This document shows positions 16,396 through 25,804 of a DNA stretch of 64,000 nt, piece by piece. The position numbers and the translations under genes are program-made. This stretch comes from Qipengyuania pacifica. GTDB taxonomy: Bacteria > Pseudomonadota > Alphaproteobacteria > Sphingomonadales > Sphingomonadaceae. The first letter of the stretch is position 1. Each line of letters opens with the position of its first letter. Under the pieces are notes generated by a model. It did no database searches, was not told the origin of the DNA, and saw nothing but the letters and a program-made list of their open reading frames with translations. Location of the stretch: the NCBI RefSeq assembly GCF_019857205.1, contig NZ_JAHWXO010000006.1:162034-226033 (forward strand). Reading direction: 5' to 3'.

Positions 16396-18666
16396 ATGTC
16401 AGCTGCAGCATCCGCCCGCCAGATCCTCACGCGCCTTCACGAGATCATGGCTGGGCGTACCCACGCGCAGCACAAGCTCGACCGGGTCGTCGAAATCATC
16501 GCCGAAAGCCTGTTGAGCGAAGTCTGTTCGATTTACCTGCTTCGTGAAGGCGCTCTCGAACTTTATGCGACGCAGGGCCTCAATCCCGAAGCCGTCCACG
16601 TCACGCGCCTTGCGATCGGCGAAGGCCTGACCGGCACGATCGCGAAGAATATCGAGACGCTGAACCTGGCAGAGGCCAAGGCTCACCCCGATTTCGCCTA
16701 TCGCCCCGAAACGGGCGAAGAAAAATTCCATTCCTTCGCCGGTGTGCCGATCGTCTACCGGGAACGCGCCGTGGGTGTGCTGTGCGTCCAGCATGTCGAC
16801 CCGCGCCGCTACGAAGAGGTCGAGATCGAGGCGTTGCAGACCACCGCCATGGTGCTGTCGGAGCTTATTGCCCACAAGGAACTGGTCGACGACGAGGAGC
16901 AGATCGACCTCGAAATCGCGCATGTCGAAAACGATGTGCTCGAAGGGCTTACCCTGGTGAAGGGCCTGGCGGCGGGCAAGGCGGTCTTCCACCAGCCCCG
17001 GATCGAGATCGATCAGGTCGTGGCCGAGGATATCGAGGCCGAACGCCAGCGCGTCTACCGCGCGTTCGACAAGATGCGCGACCAGATCGACACGCTCGGC
17101 AGGGAAGCGGAATTCGGCAAGGGCGGCGAACACATCGAGGTTCTCGAGACCTACAAGATGTTCGCCTACGACGAAGGGTGGAGCCGCCGGATCAACGAGG
17201 CGATCGACAGCGGCCTCACCGCCGAAGCGGCGATCGAGCGCGTCCAGCAACGCACCCGGATGCGCATGCGTGAAATCGACGACCCGCTGCTGGCCGATCG
17301 CATGCACGATCTGGAGGATTTGTCGAACCGTCTGCTGCGCATCGTCTCGGGCCAGCTCGGCACCGCCGCGACGCAAGGTCTGCGGCGCGATGCGATCCTG
17401 TTCGCGCGCAACCTCGGCCCGGCGGAACTGCTCGAATACGACCGGCGCCGCCTCAAGGGTGTGGTGCTGGATGAAGGGTCACTCACTGCCCATGTGGTGA
17501 TCGTGGCGCGCGCCATGGGCGTGCCGGTGCTCGGGCGCGTCACCGGGATCCGCTCGCGCGTCGCCGAAGGGGACGAGGTGATACTCGATGCCGACCGCGG
17601 CATGGTCACCCTGCGCCCGAACCAGCAGGTCCTCGAAGCGTTCGAAACACGCTTCGCCAAGACGCGCGAGAAACAGGCAGCCTATGCCGAACTGCGCGAG
17701 GTGGAACCGTTCACCCGCGACGGGACGCGCATAACCGTCATGATGAATGCCGGCCTGCGCGACGATATGAGCGCGCTGGCGATGAGCGGTGCCGACGGCG
17801 TCGGCCTGTTCCGCACCGAATTCCAGTTCCTCGTATCCTCGACCCTTCCCCAGCGCGACCGGCAGATGCGCCTCTATCGCGATGTGCTCGACGCCGCCGG
17901 CGACAAACCGGTCGTGTTCCGCACGGTCGACATCGGCGGCGACAAGGCGGTGCCCTATCTCGACAATGCCGTGGCCGAGCGTGACGAGAACCCGGCCATG
18001 GGCTGGCGCGCCCTGCGTCTCTCGCTCGAACGCGAAGGCCTGCTGAAGGCACAGGCCCGCGCCCTGCTCGAAGCGGCAGCCGGGCGCTCGCTGTCGGTGA
18101 TGTTCCCCATGGTTAGCGAACCGTGGGAATTCGACGCCGGCCGCCAGGTCTTCGAAGACCAGCTGAAATTCCTGCGCGATCGCCGCAAGGTGGTGCCCGA
18201 AACGATCGAATACGGCTGCATGCTCGAAGTACCCGCGCTCGCGGACGTGCTCGATCTGCTTGCGCCCAAGCTGTCCTTCATCTCGGTCGGGACCAACGAC
18301 CTCACCCAGTTCCTCTTTGCGGCCGACCGCGCCAATCCCAAACTGGCGGAGCGTTACGACTGGCTGAGCCCCGCGATCCTGCGGTATCTGGCGCGCGTCT
18401 CGCAATCGTTGATCGGCCAGAACGTCAGGCTGGGCGTGTGCGGCGAAATGGGTGGGCGGCGGCTGGAAGCACTGGCGCTGCTCGGCATCGGCTACCGGCG
18501 CCTGTCGATCACTCCGGCTGCGGTCGGCCCGATCAAGGAACTGGTCCGCAAGGTCGACCTTGGCGAGATCACCGAATTCATGAATCGTCTGCTGACATCG
18601 CCGCCCCCCAACATGCGCGCCGAACTGCAGCAGTGGGCGAACGAGCGGGATATCGAGTTCGACTGA
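16396..18666 (+). CDS. ptsP: Phosphoenolpyruvate-protein phosphotransferase PtsP (EI-Ntr)
   Basis: First enzyme of the nitrogen-type PTS relay, passing phosphate from PEP to NPr and then EIIA-Ntr. The 756 residues comprise an N-terminal GAF sensor domain (about 18-160, ending VLCVQHVDPRRYEE), the EI N-domain, the phospho-His swivel motif LTAHVVIVARAMGVP with His at about residue 366, and the C-terminal PEP-binding barrel with GADGVGLFRTEF, FRTVDIGGDK and VGTNDLTQF. In alphaproteobacteria this relay regulates K+ transport and stress rather than sugar uptake. HPr/EIIA genes are not adjacent; a rodZ-like gene follows. Confidence 0.95.
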   Translation: MSAAASARQILTRLHEIMAGRTHAQHKLDRVVEIIAESLLSEVCSIYLLREGALELYATQGLNPEAVHVTRLAIGEGLTGTIAKNIETLNLAEAKAHPDFAYRPETGEEKFHSFAGVPIVYRERAVGVLCVQHVDPRRYEEVEIEALQTTAMVLSELIAHKELVDDEEQIDLEIAHVENDVLEGLTLVKGLAAGKAVFHQPRIEIDQVVAEDIEAERQRVYRAFDKMRDQIDTLGREAEFGKGGEHIEVLETYKMFAYDEGWSRRINEAIDSGLTAEAAIERVQQRTRMRMREIDDPLLADRMHDLEDLSNRLLRIVSGQLGTAATQGLRRDAILFARNLGPAELLEYDRRRLKGVVLDEGSLTAHVVIVARAMGVPVLGRVTGIRSRVAEGDEVILDADRGMVTLRPNQQVLEAFETRFAKTREKQAAYAELREVEPFTRDGTRITVMMNAGLRDDMSALAMSGADGVGLFRTEFQFLVSSTLPQRDRQMRLYRDVLDAAGDKPVVFRTVDIGGDKAVPYLDNAVAERDENPAMGWRALRLSLEREGLLKAQARALLEAAAGRSLSVMFPMVSEPWEFDAGRQVFEDQLKFLRDRRKVVPETIEYGCMLEVPALADVLDLLAPKLSFISVGTNDLTQFLFAADRANPKLAERYDWLSPAILRYLARVSQSLIGQNVRLGVCGEMGGRRLEALALLGIGYRRLSITPAAVGPIKELVRKVDLGEITEFMNRLLTSPPPNMRAELQQWANERDIEFD

Positions 18667-18808
18667 TTTCGTCTCGAATGCGCCTCTTTTGGTCGGTCGT
18701 TCGGATATGTGTTATTAAGCATGCTTGACAGTTGCCCGGCAGGTTCGCTTTGCGTGGCAACAGGACTACATGCGGAACAACCGCAGGATCGGATAAATCG
18801 GGGATCGC

Positions 18809-19636
18809 ATGAGCGACGAAGAAACTCTTGAACACGAAGCGGTGCCAGAGGCTGGCGGCGTCGGTGCGCGGCTCAAGCGCGCGCGCGAACAGGCCGGGCT
18901 CGATATCGAACAGGTCGCCGCCGAAACGCGCATTCCGCAGCGACACCTGCTGACGATAGAGGAAGGCGCCCTGACAGATCTGCCGGCGCGCACCTATGCC
19001 GTCGGCTTCTCGCGAACCTATGCCCGGCTCGTCGGGCTGGATGAACGCGAAATAGTCGATCAGGTGCGCGAAGAACTGGCGCAGGGCAACGATCGCAGCG
19101 TCACCCCGGCCAAGTTCGAACCGGGCGATCCTGCGCGTGTACCCGGCCGTGGTCTTGCATGGTTTGCGCTGTTCGCCGCCGTGCTTCTGATGGGCGGCAT
19201 CTACGCCTTCTACAGCAGCTATTTCGCGCCGGGCCTCGGCCCCGCACCGCTGAAGGGGCCCGAAGAACAGGTGGCGGCGAATGCCCAGGGCGCTGCCACG
19301 CCTGCCCCGGCGCAGACTCCGGCCGCGACCGGGCCCGTGGTCTTCACCAGCGAAATGGACGATACCTGGGTCAAGTTCTACGACAGCAAGGGGGATCGGC
19401 TGTTCGAAGCGCAGATGGCCAAGGGCGACAGTTTCACCATTCCCGCCGATGCCGAAGGGCCGCAGGTCTGGACCGGGCGTCCCTATGCCCTCGCAATTAC
19501 GGTCGGCGGCCGCGCTGTTCCCAAGCTTTCTGAAGAGGACGAGATCATCAAGGATGTTCCGGTGACGGCAGAGGCATTGCTGGCGCGCGCCGAGCAGCCT
19601 AGCGGCCCTGCGACACCGGCGCCCAGCGGCGGCTGA
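18809..19636 (+). CDS. RodZ-like helix-turn-helix/DUF4115 membrane protein
   Basis: A 275-residue type II membrane protein with a Cro/CI-type HTH (about residues 13-75: GARLKRAREQAGLDIEQVAAET, then LTIEEGALTDLPARTYAVGFSRTYARLV), one transmembrane helix (about 113-134), a Pro/Ala-rich linker and a C-terminal DUF4115 beta domain (DTWVKFYDSKGDRLFEAQMAKGD). This is the RodZ architecture, in which the cytoplasmic HTH binds MreB to shape the rod. Sequence similarity is to the shorter alphaproteobacterial form, so an MreB role is likely but not shown. It sits 140 bases after ptsP. Confidence 0.85.
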   Translation: MSDEETLEHEAVPEAGGVGARLKRAREQAGLDIEQVAAETRIPQRHLLTIEEGALTDLPARTYAVGFSRTYARLVGLDEREIVDQVREELAQGNDRSVTPAKFEPGDPARVPGRGLAWFALFAAVLLMGGIYAFYSSYFAPGLGPAPLKGPEEQVAANAQGAATPAPAQTPAATGPVVFTSEMDDTWVKFYDSKGDRLFEAQMAKGDSFTIPADAEGPQVWTGRPYALAITVGGRAVPKLSEEDEIIKDVPVTAEALLARAEQPSGPATPAPSGG

Positions 19637-19740
19637 ATCGCCCTTCTGTCGAAAGGGGATAAGCCCCTTCATGGCCTCGACAGCTTCGCGGCCCTAGTGC
19701 AGTTTTGGTTACTATAAATACTCGTGTGGAGCTTCTCCCG

Positions 19741-20670
19741 ATGACTTTCGGATCGTTCGCCCGTCACCTCTCCTTCGTGGGTGCGGGTTTTGCCCTGCTG
19801 GCCACTTCGACGCCTGCCTTGCCGCAGGACGGCAATGACGAAGCGCGCCTGCGCCGTCTCGAATCGGAAGTTCGTGCGCTTCAGCGCAAGGTATTCCCCG
19901 GCGCCGACGGGCGGTTCTTCGAACCGGAAATCAGCGCACAGCCCACAGCGCGGCCGACCGCTCCGTCGACATCCACCACTGCGGTCACGGATATTCTGGC
20001 CCGGCTCGATGCGCTGGAAACGCAGCTCCAGCGCCAGACTGCCCTGAACGAAGAAAACGGCAATACCATCCGTCTGCTGGCTGAACGGGTCGAAGCCCTC
20101 GAAGCGGCGCGGTCGGGCAGCATGCCGGCGCCTTCGTCGACTTTCACACCGGTGCCCACCTCGACCTCGTCGTCCAGTGCCGGTGCGACGCCCGCACCGG
20201 CTCCAGCCCCTGCGGCCCAGGCCGGGCCGACGCAGGAACGACTGGCGAAGGTCCAGGCCATCGCCAAACCCCAGACCGACGATCCGCTCGACGATGAATA
20301 TTCCTACGGTTTCCGCCTGTGGGAAGCGAAGCTTTATCCCGAAGCGCAGCAGCAGCTGACCATGTTCGTGGAACAGAACCCCAATCACTGGCGCGCTACC
20401 TATGGCCGCAACCTCCTGGGCCGTGCCTATCTCGACGATGGGAAGGCCAAGGAAGCGGCCCCTTGGTTCCTTAAGAATTATCAGGACGACAAGACCGGTG
20501 CGCGCGCTGGTGACAGCTTGCTGTATCTGGCAGAATCGATGATCGCGCTGAACGATACGCGCCGCGCATGTATCGCCCTGGCGGAATTTGCAGAAACATA
20601 TCCCGCGCTCGCCTCTGGCCGCCTGCAAGGCCAGTACGATGCCAATCGCGGCAAGGTGAAGTGCAATTGA
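19741..20670 (+). CDS. Periplasmic TPR protein, CpoB/YbgF-like
   Basis: A 309-residue exported protein. After a signal peptide (cleavage near ALPQ) comes a coiled-coil segment (DEARLRRLESEVRALQRKVF, then ILARLDALETQLQRQTALNEENGNTIRLLAERVEALEAA), a Pro/Ala/Ser-rich linker, and C-terminal tetratricopeptide repeats beginning DEYSYGFRLWEAKLYPEAQQQL. This is the CpoB (YbgF) layout, which couples Tol-Pal constriction with peptidoglycan synthesis. tol-pal genes are absent here; instead tilS follows after 19 bases. The ATG at 19741 was chosen over an upstream TTG because it starts the signal peptide. Confidence 0.85.
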   Translation: MTFGSFARHLSFVGAGFALLATSTPALPQDGNDEARLRRLESEVRALQRKVFPGADGRFFEPEISAQPTARPTAPSTSTTAVTDILARLDALETQLQRQTALNEENGNTIRLLAERVEALEAARSGSMPAPSSTFTPVPTSTSSSSAGATPAPAPAPAAQAGPTQERLAKVQAIAKPQTDDPLDDEYSYGFRLWEAKLYPEAQQQLTMFVEQNPNHWRATYGRNLLGRAYLDDGKAKEAAPWFLKNYQDDKTGARAGDSLLYLAESMIALNDTRRACIALAEFAETYPALASGRLQGQYDANRGKVKCN

Positions 20671-20689
20671 CGGATCGCTCGATCCGCCG

Positions 20690-21655
20690 CTGATCGAGCG
20701 TTTTCGGGGCGACCTCGCTCCTCTCTGGCCGGGAATGGACAGGCCCGGGGCCGCATTGGGCCTCGCTGTTTCAGGGGGCGGGGACAGCCTCGCCCTGCTC
20801 CTGCTCGCCCATGCGGCACTGCCCGGCAGGGTAAAGGCGGCAACGGTCGATCACGGCTTGCGTCCGGAAAGCGCCGATGAAGCGGACAGGGTGGCCCGCT
20901 ATTGTGCCGAACTCGGCATGGCGCATACGACGCTCACCGTATCCGTTGCGCGCGGCAATACGCAGGAACAGGCGCGCAAGGCCCGTTACGCGGCGCTCGG
21001 CGATTGGGCCGAAGAATACGATCTCGGCGCCTTGGCGACGGCTCATCAGATGGATGACCAGGCCGAAACATTCCTGATGAGGCTCAATCGCGGCAGCGGC
21101 CTGGCAGGGCTGTCGGCGATCCGGGCCCTTGGCTCGGTCCCCTCGGTTCCGGTCGGGCTAGTCCGTCCCTTGCTGCGCTGGCGCCGCGATGAACTGGCGG
21201 CCATCGTCGAACGGTTTGGCTGGTCGGCTGTCGATGACCCGTCGAACCATGACGATCGCTACGACAGGGTGCGCATGCGCCGTGCGCTGGCCGAATGCGA
21301 CTGGCTCGACATTTCGGCGATCGAGAAAAGTGCCGGCTTTCTTGCCGAAGCCAACGACGCGATCGAATGGATGGTCGGCCGTGAATATGCCGAATGCGTG
21401 ACCCCGGTCGACGACGCGGTTTGCTATGCGGCCCTGCGAACCGGCGTACCGCATGGCCTGATCAGGGCAGGCGTGATCCGCACGATCTACCGCCGGTTCG
21501 GCAAAAGAATCGGGCAGGGCGAGGCGGCGGAACTGGCGGACACTCTGGTCGCTGGCAGAAAATCGAATGTCGGCGGCTTGCAGGCCCATGTGGAGGACCG
21601 TGGGGACGAATGTCTGTGGGTCTTCCGCCCGGAAATCCCGCGCCGGACCGGATGA
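20690..21655 (+). CDS. tilS: tRNA(Ile)-lysidine synthase
   Basis: Ligates lysine to C34 of the tRNA-Ile CAU anticodon so that it reads AUA. The N-terminal N-type ATP pyrophosphatase domain has the PP-loop GLAVSGGGDSLALLLLAH and the family motif ATAHQMDDQAETFLMRLNRGSG. The C-terminal lysine-binding domains of E. coli TilS are missing, as is usual for alphaproteobacteria. The first ATG (20735) cuts the family N-terminus; the preceding residues IERFRGDLAPLWPG fit homologues, so a non-ATG start such as the CTG at 20690 is probable. That start has no strong ribosome binding site. Confidence 0.88.
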   Translation: MIERFRGDLAPLWPGMDRPGAALGLAVSGGGDSLALLLLAHAALPGRVKAATVDHGLRPESADEADRVARYCAELGMAHTTLTVSVARGNTQEQARKARYAALGDWAEEYDLGALATAHQMDDQAETFLMRLNRGSGLAGLSAIRALGSVPSVPVGLVRPLLRWRRDELAAIVERFGWSAVDDPSNHDDRYDRVRMRRALAECDWLDISAIEKSAGFLAEANDAIEWMVGREYAECVTPVDDAVCYAALRTGVPHGLIRAGVIRTIYRRFGKRIGQGEAAELADTLVAGRKSNVGGLQAHVEDRGDECLWVFRPEIPRRTG

Positions 21656-21664
21656 CCCGCATCG

Positions 21665-22321
21665 CTAGATGATGCTGTCGCCGTGGCTCATCCGCTGGCC
21701 ATTGGTAATCACGACCTTGTCGCCCTTCTTGGCAATGGCGAACAGCCGCTCGGCGATTTCGTCCGGCACGCCTACGCAGCCGTGGCTGGCATAGCCGTTC
21801 TGGACTTCGCTACCGCCATGAATGGCAACGCCGTCGGATGTCAGGAACATGCTCCATGGCATGGGCGCGTTACCGTATTTCTCGGACACATTGTGCCGCT
21901 GCTTCCACAGGATCGGGAATACGCCAGTGGGGGTCGGGTGGTCGTCCGTGCCCAGCATGACTGCAGCCGCGCCGATTTCATAACCGCCCCGGAAGATCGA
22001 GATGACTCGCGCTTCCAGATCCACCGTGACCAGCAGCGGGCCGTCTGGCACGCCTTCGTCGTCCCAGTGCCATTCGCCGTATTTGATCGGCCCTTCGATT
22101 GGAAGGATGCGGCGCACGGTATAAAGCCGCTTTGCATCGGCAATGGCCTTTGCAGCGATCGCTCCATGGGCATAAACCGGTTTCGCCGCGACAGGCGCAT
22201 TGGACACCGATGCGCCGGCAAGCGGGTTTTCGGCGGACGCTCCGCTACCGATCACAACGCCCGCCAGAACGAGCGCAGCCGCGACGGTTCCGCCGCCGAT
22301 CCACTTCAGAATCACATCCAT
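21665..22321 (-). CDS. L,D-transpeptidase (YkuD domain), periplasmic
   Basis: A 218-residue protein with an N-terminal membrane/signal segment (about residues 12-28) and a YkuD catalytic domain ending in the active-site motif IHGGSEVQNGYASHGCVGVP, which has the SHGCV nucleophilic Cys and the upstream His. Such enzymes make 3-3 peptidoglycan cross-links or attach proteins to it. Convergent with tilS, with 9 bases between stops. Confidence 0.92.
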   Translation of the reverse strand: MDVILKWIGGGTVAAALVLAGVVIGSGASAENPLAGASVSNAPVAAKPVYAHGAIAAKAIADAKRLYTVRRILPIEGPIKYGEWHWDDEGVPDGPLLVTVDLEARVISIFRGGYEIGAAAVMLGTDDHPTPTGVFPILWKQRHNVSEKYGNAPMPWSMFLTSDGVAIHGGSEVQNGYASHGCVGVPDEIAERLFAIAKKGDKVVITNGQRMSHGDSII

Positions 22322-22404
22322 GGACAGGTTATGCCCGCAAAACGCTTAATGTTCCACTTTGCGCAAAAAGCCGTCCCATTGGGGCACGATGGAAAGCGGT
22401 CGCG

Positions 22405-23016
22405 CTAACCGCGCAGCGCGCACGCCTCACGGGCGAGCCGTTCGACTTTGGCTTCATCTACCGCTCCGCGCGGCGCGACCCAGCTGCCGCCCACGCAGAG
22501 CACGGGATCGAACGCCAGCCACTCTGCCGCATTGTCCAGCGAAACGCCGCCGGTCGGGCAGAAGCGACACTGGCCGAAAGGCGCTGCCAAGGCTTTGAGG
22601 GCCGGCAATCCGCCAGCCGCCATTGCTGGGAAGAACTTGAAATGCGTCAGCCCCAGATCGAGCCCGCGCATGATGTCTCCGGCATTGGCGATGCCGGGCA
22701 GAAACGGAATGTCGTCGCGGATTGCCGCCTTGCCCAGCGGCTTGGTCAGGCCGGGCGAAACGATGAACCGGCTTCCCGCATCGACCGCGCTGGCGAGGTC
22801 GCGCTCATTGGTCACAGTGCCTGCACCCACGATAGCACCTTCGACCTCGCTCATCGCACGGATCGCATCCAGCGCGACGGGTGTCCGCAAGGTCACTTCC
22901 AGGATGGGCAGGCCACCAGCGACGAGCGCCCGTGCCAGCGGCTTGGCATGTTCCAGATCGTCGACCACGATCACCGGGATTACCGGGGCGGTCTGCATGA
23001 TGTCGGCTATGGTCAT
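22405..23016 (-). CDS. eda: 2-dehydro-3-deoxy-phosphogluconate (KDPG) aldolase
   Basis: Splits KDPG to pyruvate and glyceraldehyde 3-phosphate, the last step of the Entner-Doudoroff pathway. The 203 residues include the Schiff-base Lys in THFKFFPA, the catalytic Glu in [11 protein letters not shown], and the phosphate-binding CPTGGV. It is the last of four genes zwf-edd-glk-eda on this strand and overlaps the glk stop by 4 bases (ATGA), indicating translational coupling. Confidence 0.95.
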   Translation of the reverse strand: MTIADIMQTAPVIPVIVVDDLEHAKPLARALVAGGLPILEVTLRTPVALDAIRAMSEVEGAIVGAGTVTNERDLASAVDAGSRFIVSPGLTKPLGKAAIRDDIPFLPGIANAGDIMRGLDLGLTHFKFFPAMAAGGLPALKALAAPFGQCRFCPTGGVSLDNAAEWLAFDPVLCVGGSWVAPRGAVDEAKVERLAREACALRG

Positions 23017-23984
23017 GGGTGTTCCCTGACGAAGGCTGCGGCGGCCCCGAACAGGCCGGGCTGGGGATGAACGATGAGCTTGACCGGGATCGAGGCCATC
23101 AGCTCCTGGAAGCGTCCCTTGGACTTGAACCTTTCGGAAAAGCCCGATTTGAGCAGCGTGTCCCGGATGCGATAACCAAGGCCGCCCGCGATCACGACCC
23201 CGCCGAAACCGCCTTGGGCAAGGGCGATGTCGCCCGCAACACTGCCCAGCGACATGCAGAAACGATCGACTGCCGCAGCAGCAAGGCTGTCGCTGCCATC
23301 CTGCCCGCGCTTCCAGATCGCGATATCGTCTTCCTCGGCGACCGGGCGGCCCTCCATGGATGCCAGCGCCTGGTAGATGTCGGAGATGGCCGGGCCCGCC
23401 ACCACGCGCTCGACCGATACCCGCACGTGCCGCTTGCGCAGACGCGCCAGGATGGCATCGTCGATCTGGTCGAGCGGGGCGAAATCGATATGGCCGCCTT
23501 CGGTCGCCGACACGCGGTATGTGCCGTCAGCCTCGCGATAGAGATGCGCCACCCCCAGGCCGGTACCGGGGCCGAGCACGCTCAGCCGGCCCGTCGGTGC
23601 CAGCGGCTTGTCGGGGCCGGTGAGGTGGATGAACTGGTCCTCGTCGACACGCGCGACCGCATGGGCAACCGCTTCGAAATCGTTGACGATGCAGTATTTT
23701 TCGACGCCCAGCTTTTCCCTCACCAATGCCGGGCGAATGATCCAGGGATTGTTCGTAAAGCGGATGACGTCGCCGCCGACAGGGCCCGCGATCGCCATCG
23801 ACACGCGCGGCGGCAGGGATCCGCCCATCCGGCCGCGAAAATCCTCCCACGCCGTCTGGAAGCTGGCATGATCCTCGGTATGCAGCGTTTCCGGTTCGCT
23901 CAGGCTGATCGTGCCGTCATCGGCAACAGTCGCAATGGCGAAGCGTGCGTGGGTGCCCCCGATGTCGACGCTGACCAGTTCCAT
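23013..23984 (-). CDS. glk: Glucokinase
   Basis: ATP-dependent glucose phosphorylation, feeding zwf. The 323-residue ROK-independent, E. coli-type glucokinase has the phosphate-1 loop [13 protein letters not shown], the substrate motif FTNNPW, the catalytic base region [12 protein letters not shown], the nucleotide motif [10 protein letters not shown] and the EGGHIDF sequence. The ATG at 23984 lies 2 bases after the edd stop; the longer open frame runs antisense through edd. A PTS glucose permease is not needed with this set. Confidence 0.95.
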   Translation of the reverse strand: MELVSVDIGGTHARFAIATVADDGTISLSEPETLHTEDHASFQTAWEDFRGRMGGSLPPRVSMAIAGPVGGDVIRFTNNPWIIRPALVREKLGVEKYCIVNDFEAVAHAVARVDEDQFIHLTGPDKPLAPTGRLSVLGPGTGLGVAHLYREADGTYRVSATEGGHIDFAPLDQIDDAILARLRKRHVRVSVERVVAGPAISDIYQALASMEGRPVAEEDDIAIWKRGQDGSDSLAAAAVDRFCMSLGSVAGDIALAQGGFGGVVIAGGLGYRIRDTLLKSGFSERFKSKGRFQELMASIPVKLIVHPQPGLFGAAAAFVREHP

Positions 23985-23986
23985 CG

Positions 23987-25804
23987 TCACAGGCCTGCCA
24001 TCGCCATCATCGAAGACGCTCCCTGTTCGGCACCGTCGGCATTGCTGCGGAACATGGCGAACAGTTCGCGGCCCATTCCCGTTTCGGGTTGGGGCGCAGG
24101 GGCCGGCTGGCGTGCATCGAGATCGGCATCGGTCGAAAGCTGTCCGGTCGCTGCGCAAACGCGCACGATATCGCCGTCGCGCAGTTTCGACAGCGGCCCT
24201 CCGCCCAGCGCTTCGGGCGTGCAGTGGATTGCCGCGGGCACCTTGCCCGATGCGCCCGACATGCGGCCGTCCGTCACCAGCGCGACCTTGTACCCTCGGT
24301 CCTGCAGAACGCCGAGGGCAGGGGTCAGCTTGTGCAATTCGGGCATACCGTTTGCTCTCGGCCCCTGAAACCGCACTACAACCACTACATCACACTGTAG
24401 TTCGCCCAATTCAAACGCTTGATTGACATCCTTTTGCGTTTCGAAAACCCGGCAGGGCGCCTCGATGGTCCAGCGCTCGCGTTTCACGGCGGAGGATTTG
24501 AAGCACGCCCTTCCTAAATTCCCCTGCACGAGACGCATGCCGCCGTCTGCCTGAAACGGGTCCGATGCCGGCCGCAGCATCTCCGTATCCCCCGACGGTC
24601 CCGGGTCGCGCCACGTCAGGTCGTCGCCGTTCATGCCGGGTTCTTTGCTGTAGCTTTCGAAGCCGCCGTCCCAGATGGTAAGGATATCGCGGTGCGCCAA
24701 TCCTTCATCGAGCAGCGTGCCGATCACATAGCCCATGCCGCCAGCTTCATGGAAATGGTTCACGTCGCCCGATCCGTTGGGGTAAACGCGCGCTACCAGC
24801 GGCACGGCGCTGGACAGCTCTGACAGATCGTTCCAGTCGAACCGGATGCCTGCCGCGCGTGCCATTGCCGGTATGTGGATCGCATGATTGGTCGACCCGC
24901 CCGTCGCCAGCAAGCCGATGGCCGCGTTCACGATGGCCTTTTCATCCACCACTCGCGCCAGCGGACGGAAGTCTTCGCTCGATTTCCCGATTGCGGCGAG
25001 GCGATGGGTAGCTGCGCGGCTCAGCTCCTGCCGTAACTTGGCGCCAGGCTGCACAAATGCTGCGCCCGGGACATGCAGGCCCATCATTTCCATCATCATC
25101 TGGTTGGAATTGGCGGTTCCATAGAACGTGCATGTGCCCGGCGAATGATAGCTGCCCATTTCGCTCGCCAGCAATTCATCGCGGGTGGCCTTGCCCTCTG
25201 CGTAGAGCTGCCGGGTGCGCTGCTTTTCCTTGTTGGATATGCCTGTGCCCATCGGTCCAGAGGGCACAAAGATCGCTGGCAAGTGCCCGAAACGCAGCGC
25301 CCCCATGAGGAGCCCCGGAACGATCTTATCGCAAATGCCCAGTAGCGCCATGCCATCGTACATCGCGTGGCTGAGGGCGATCGTCGTCGAGAGCGCGATC
25401 GTATCGCGGCTGAAAAGCGAAAGCTCCATGCCGGCCTCGCCCTGAGTGACGCCGTCGCACATGGCCGGGGTCCCGCCGGCCACCTGCACCGTCGCACCGA
25501 CTTCGCGTGCCCAGATCTTCATCCGCTCGGGATAGCGATAATAGGGCTGATGCGCCGACAGCATGTCGTTGTAGGCGGTCACGATGCCCAGATTGGGTCC
25601 CCTCGCAGCACGGATGGCTTCCTGATCCTCTTCCGCCCCGGCAAAGGCATGGGCGAGGTTGGAGCAAGACAGGGAGCCGCGATTGACCTGCCGCTCGCCC
25701 TCCCGATCCATCAAGTCGAGATAGTCGGCCCGACTGTTCCGGGAATTCTCGATCACGCGCTGGGTAACGCGATGGATAGTATCGTTGAGCGTTTTATTCG
25801 TCAT
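23987..25804 (-). CDS. edd: Phosphogluconate dehydratase
   Basis: Dehydrates 6-phosphogluconate to KDPG and is the committed Entner-Doudoroff enzyme. The 605 residues match the IlvD/Edd family, with iron-sulfur-binding Cys residues in SLSCSNLAHA, GGTPAMCDGVTQGE and ALLGICDKIVPGLLMG. SNKEKQRTRQLYAEGKA and the C-terminal KVALVTDGRMSGASGKVPAAIH are typical of Edd rather than IlvD. Its start overlaps the zwf stop by 11 bases. Confidence 0.96.
   Translation of the reverse strand: MTNKTLNDTIHRVTQRVIENSRNSRADYLDLMDREGERQVNRGSLSCSNLAHAFAGAEEDQEAIRAARGPNLGIVTAYNDMLSAHQPYYRYPERMKIWAREVGATVQVAGGTPAMCDGVTQGEAGMELSLFSRDTIALSTTIALSHAMYDGMALLGICDKIVPGLLMGALRFGHLPAIFVPSGPMGTGISNKEKQRTRQLYAEGKATRDELLASEMGSYHSPGTCTFYGTANSNQMMMEMMGLHVPGAAFVQPGAKLRQELSRAATHRLAAIGKSSEDFRPLARVVDEKAIVNAAIGLLATGGSTNHAIHIPAMARAAGIRFDWNDLSELSSAVPLVARVYPNGSGDVNHFHEAGGMGYVIGTLLDEGLAHRDILTIWDGGFESYSKEPGMNGDDLTWRDPGPSGDTEMLRPASDPFQADGGMRLVQGNLGRACFKSSAVKRERWTIEAPCRVFETQKDVNQAFELGELQCDVVVVVRFQGPRANGMPELHKLTPALGVLQDRGYKVALVTDGRMSGASGKVPAAIHCTPEALGGGPLSKLRDGDIVRVCAATGQLSTDADLDARQPAPAPQPETGMGRELFAMFRSNADGAEQGASSMMAMAGL

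Noticed and set aside
16399..17376. 325-residue minus-strand frame
   Set aside because: Antisense shadow of ptsP; His/Arg/Leu-rich with no recognisable domain.
23019..24368. 449-residue plus-strand frame
   Set aside because: Antisense to glk and edd, no domain.
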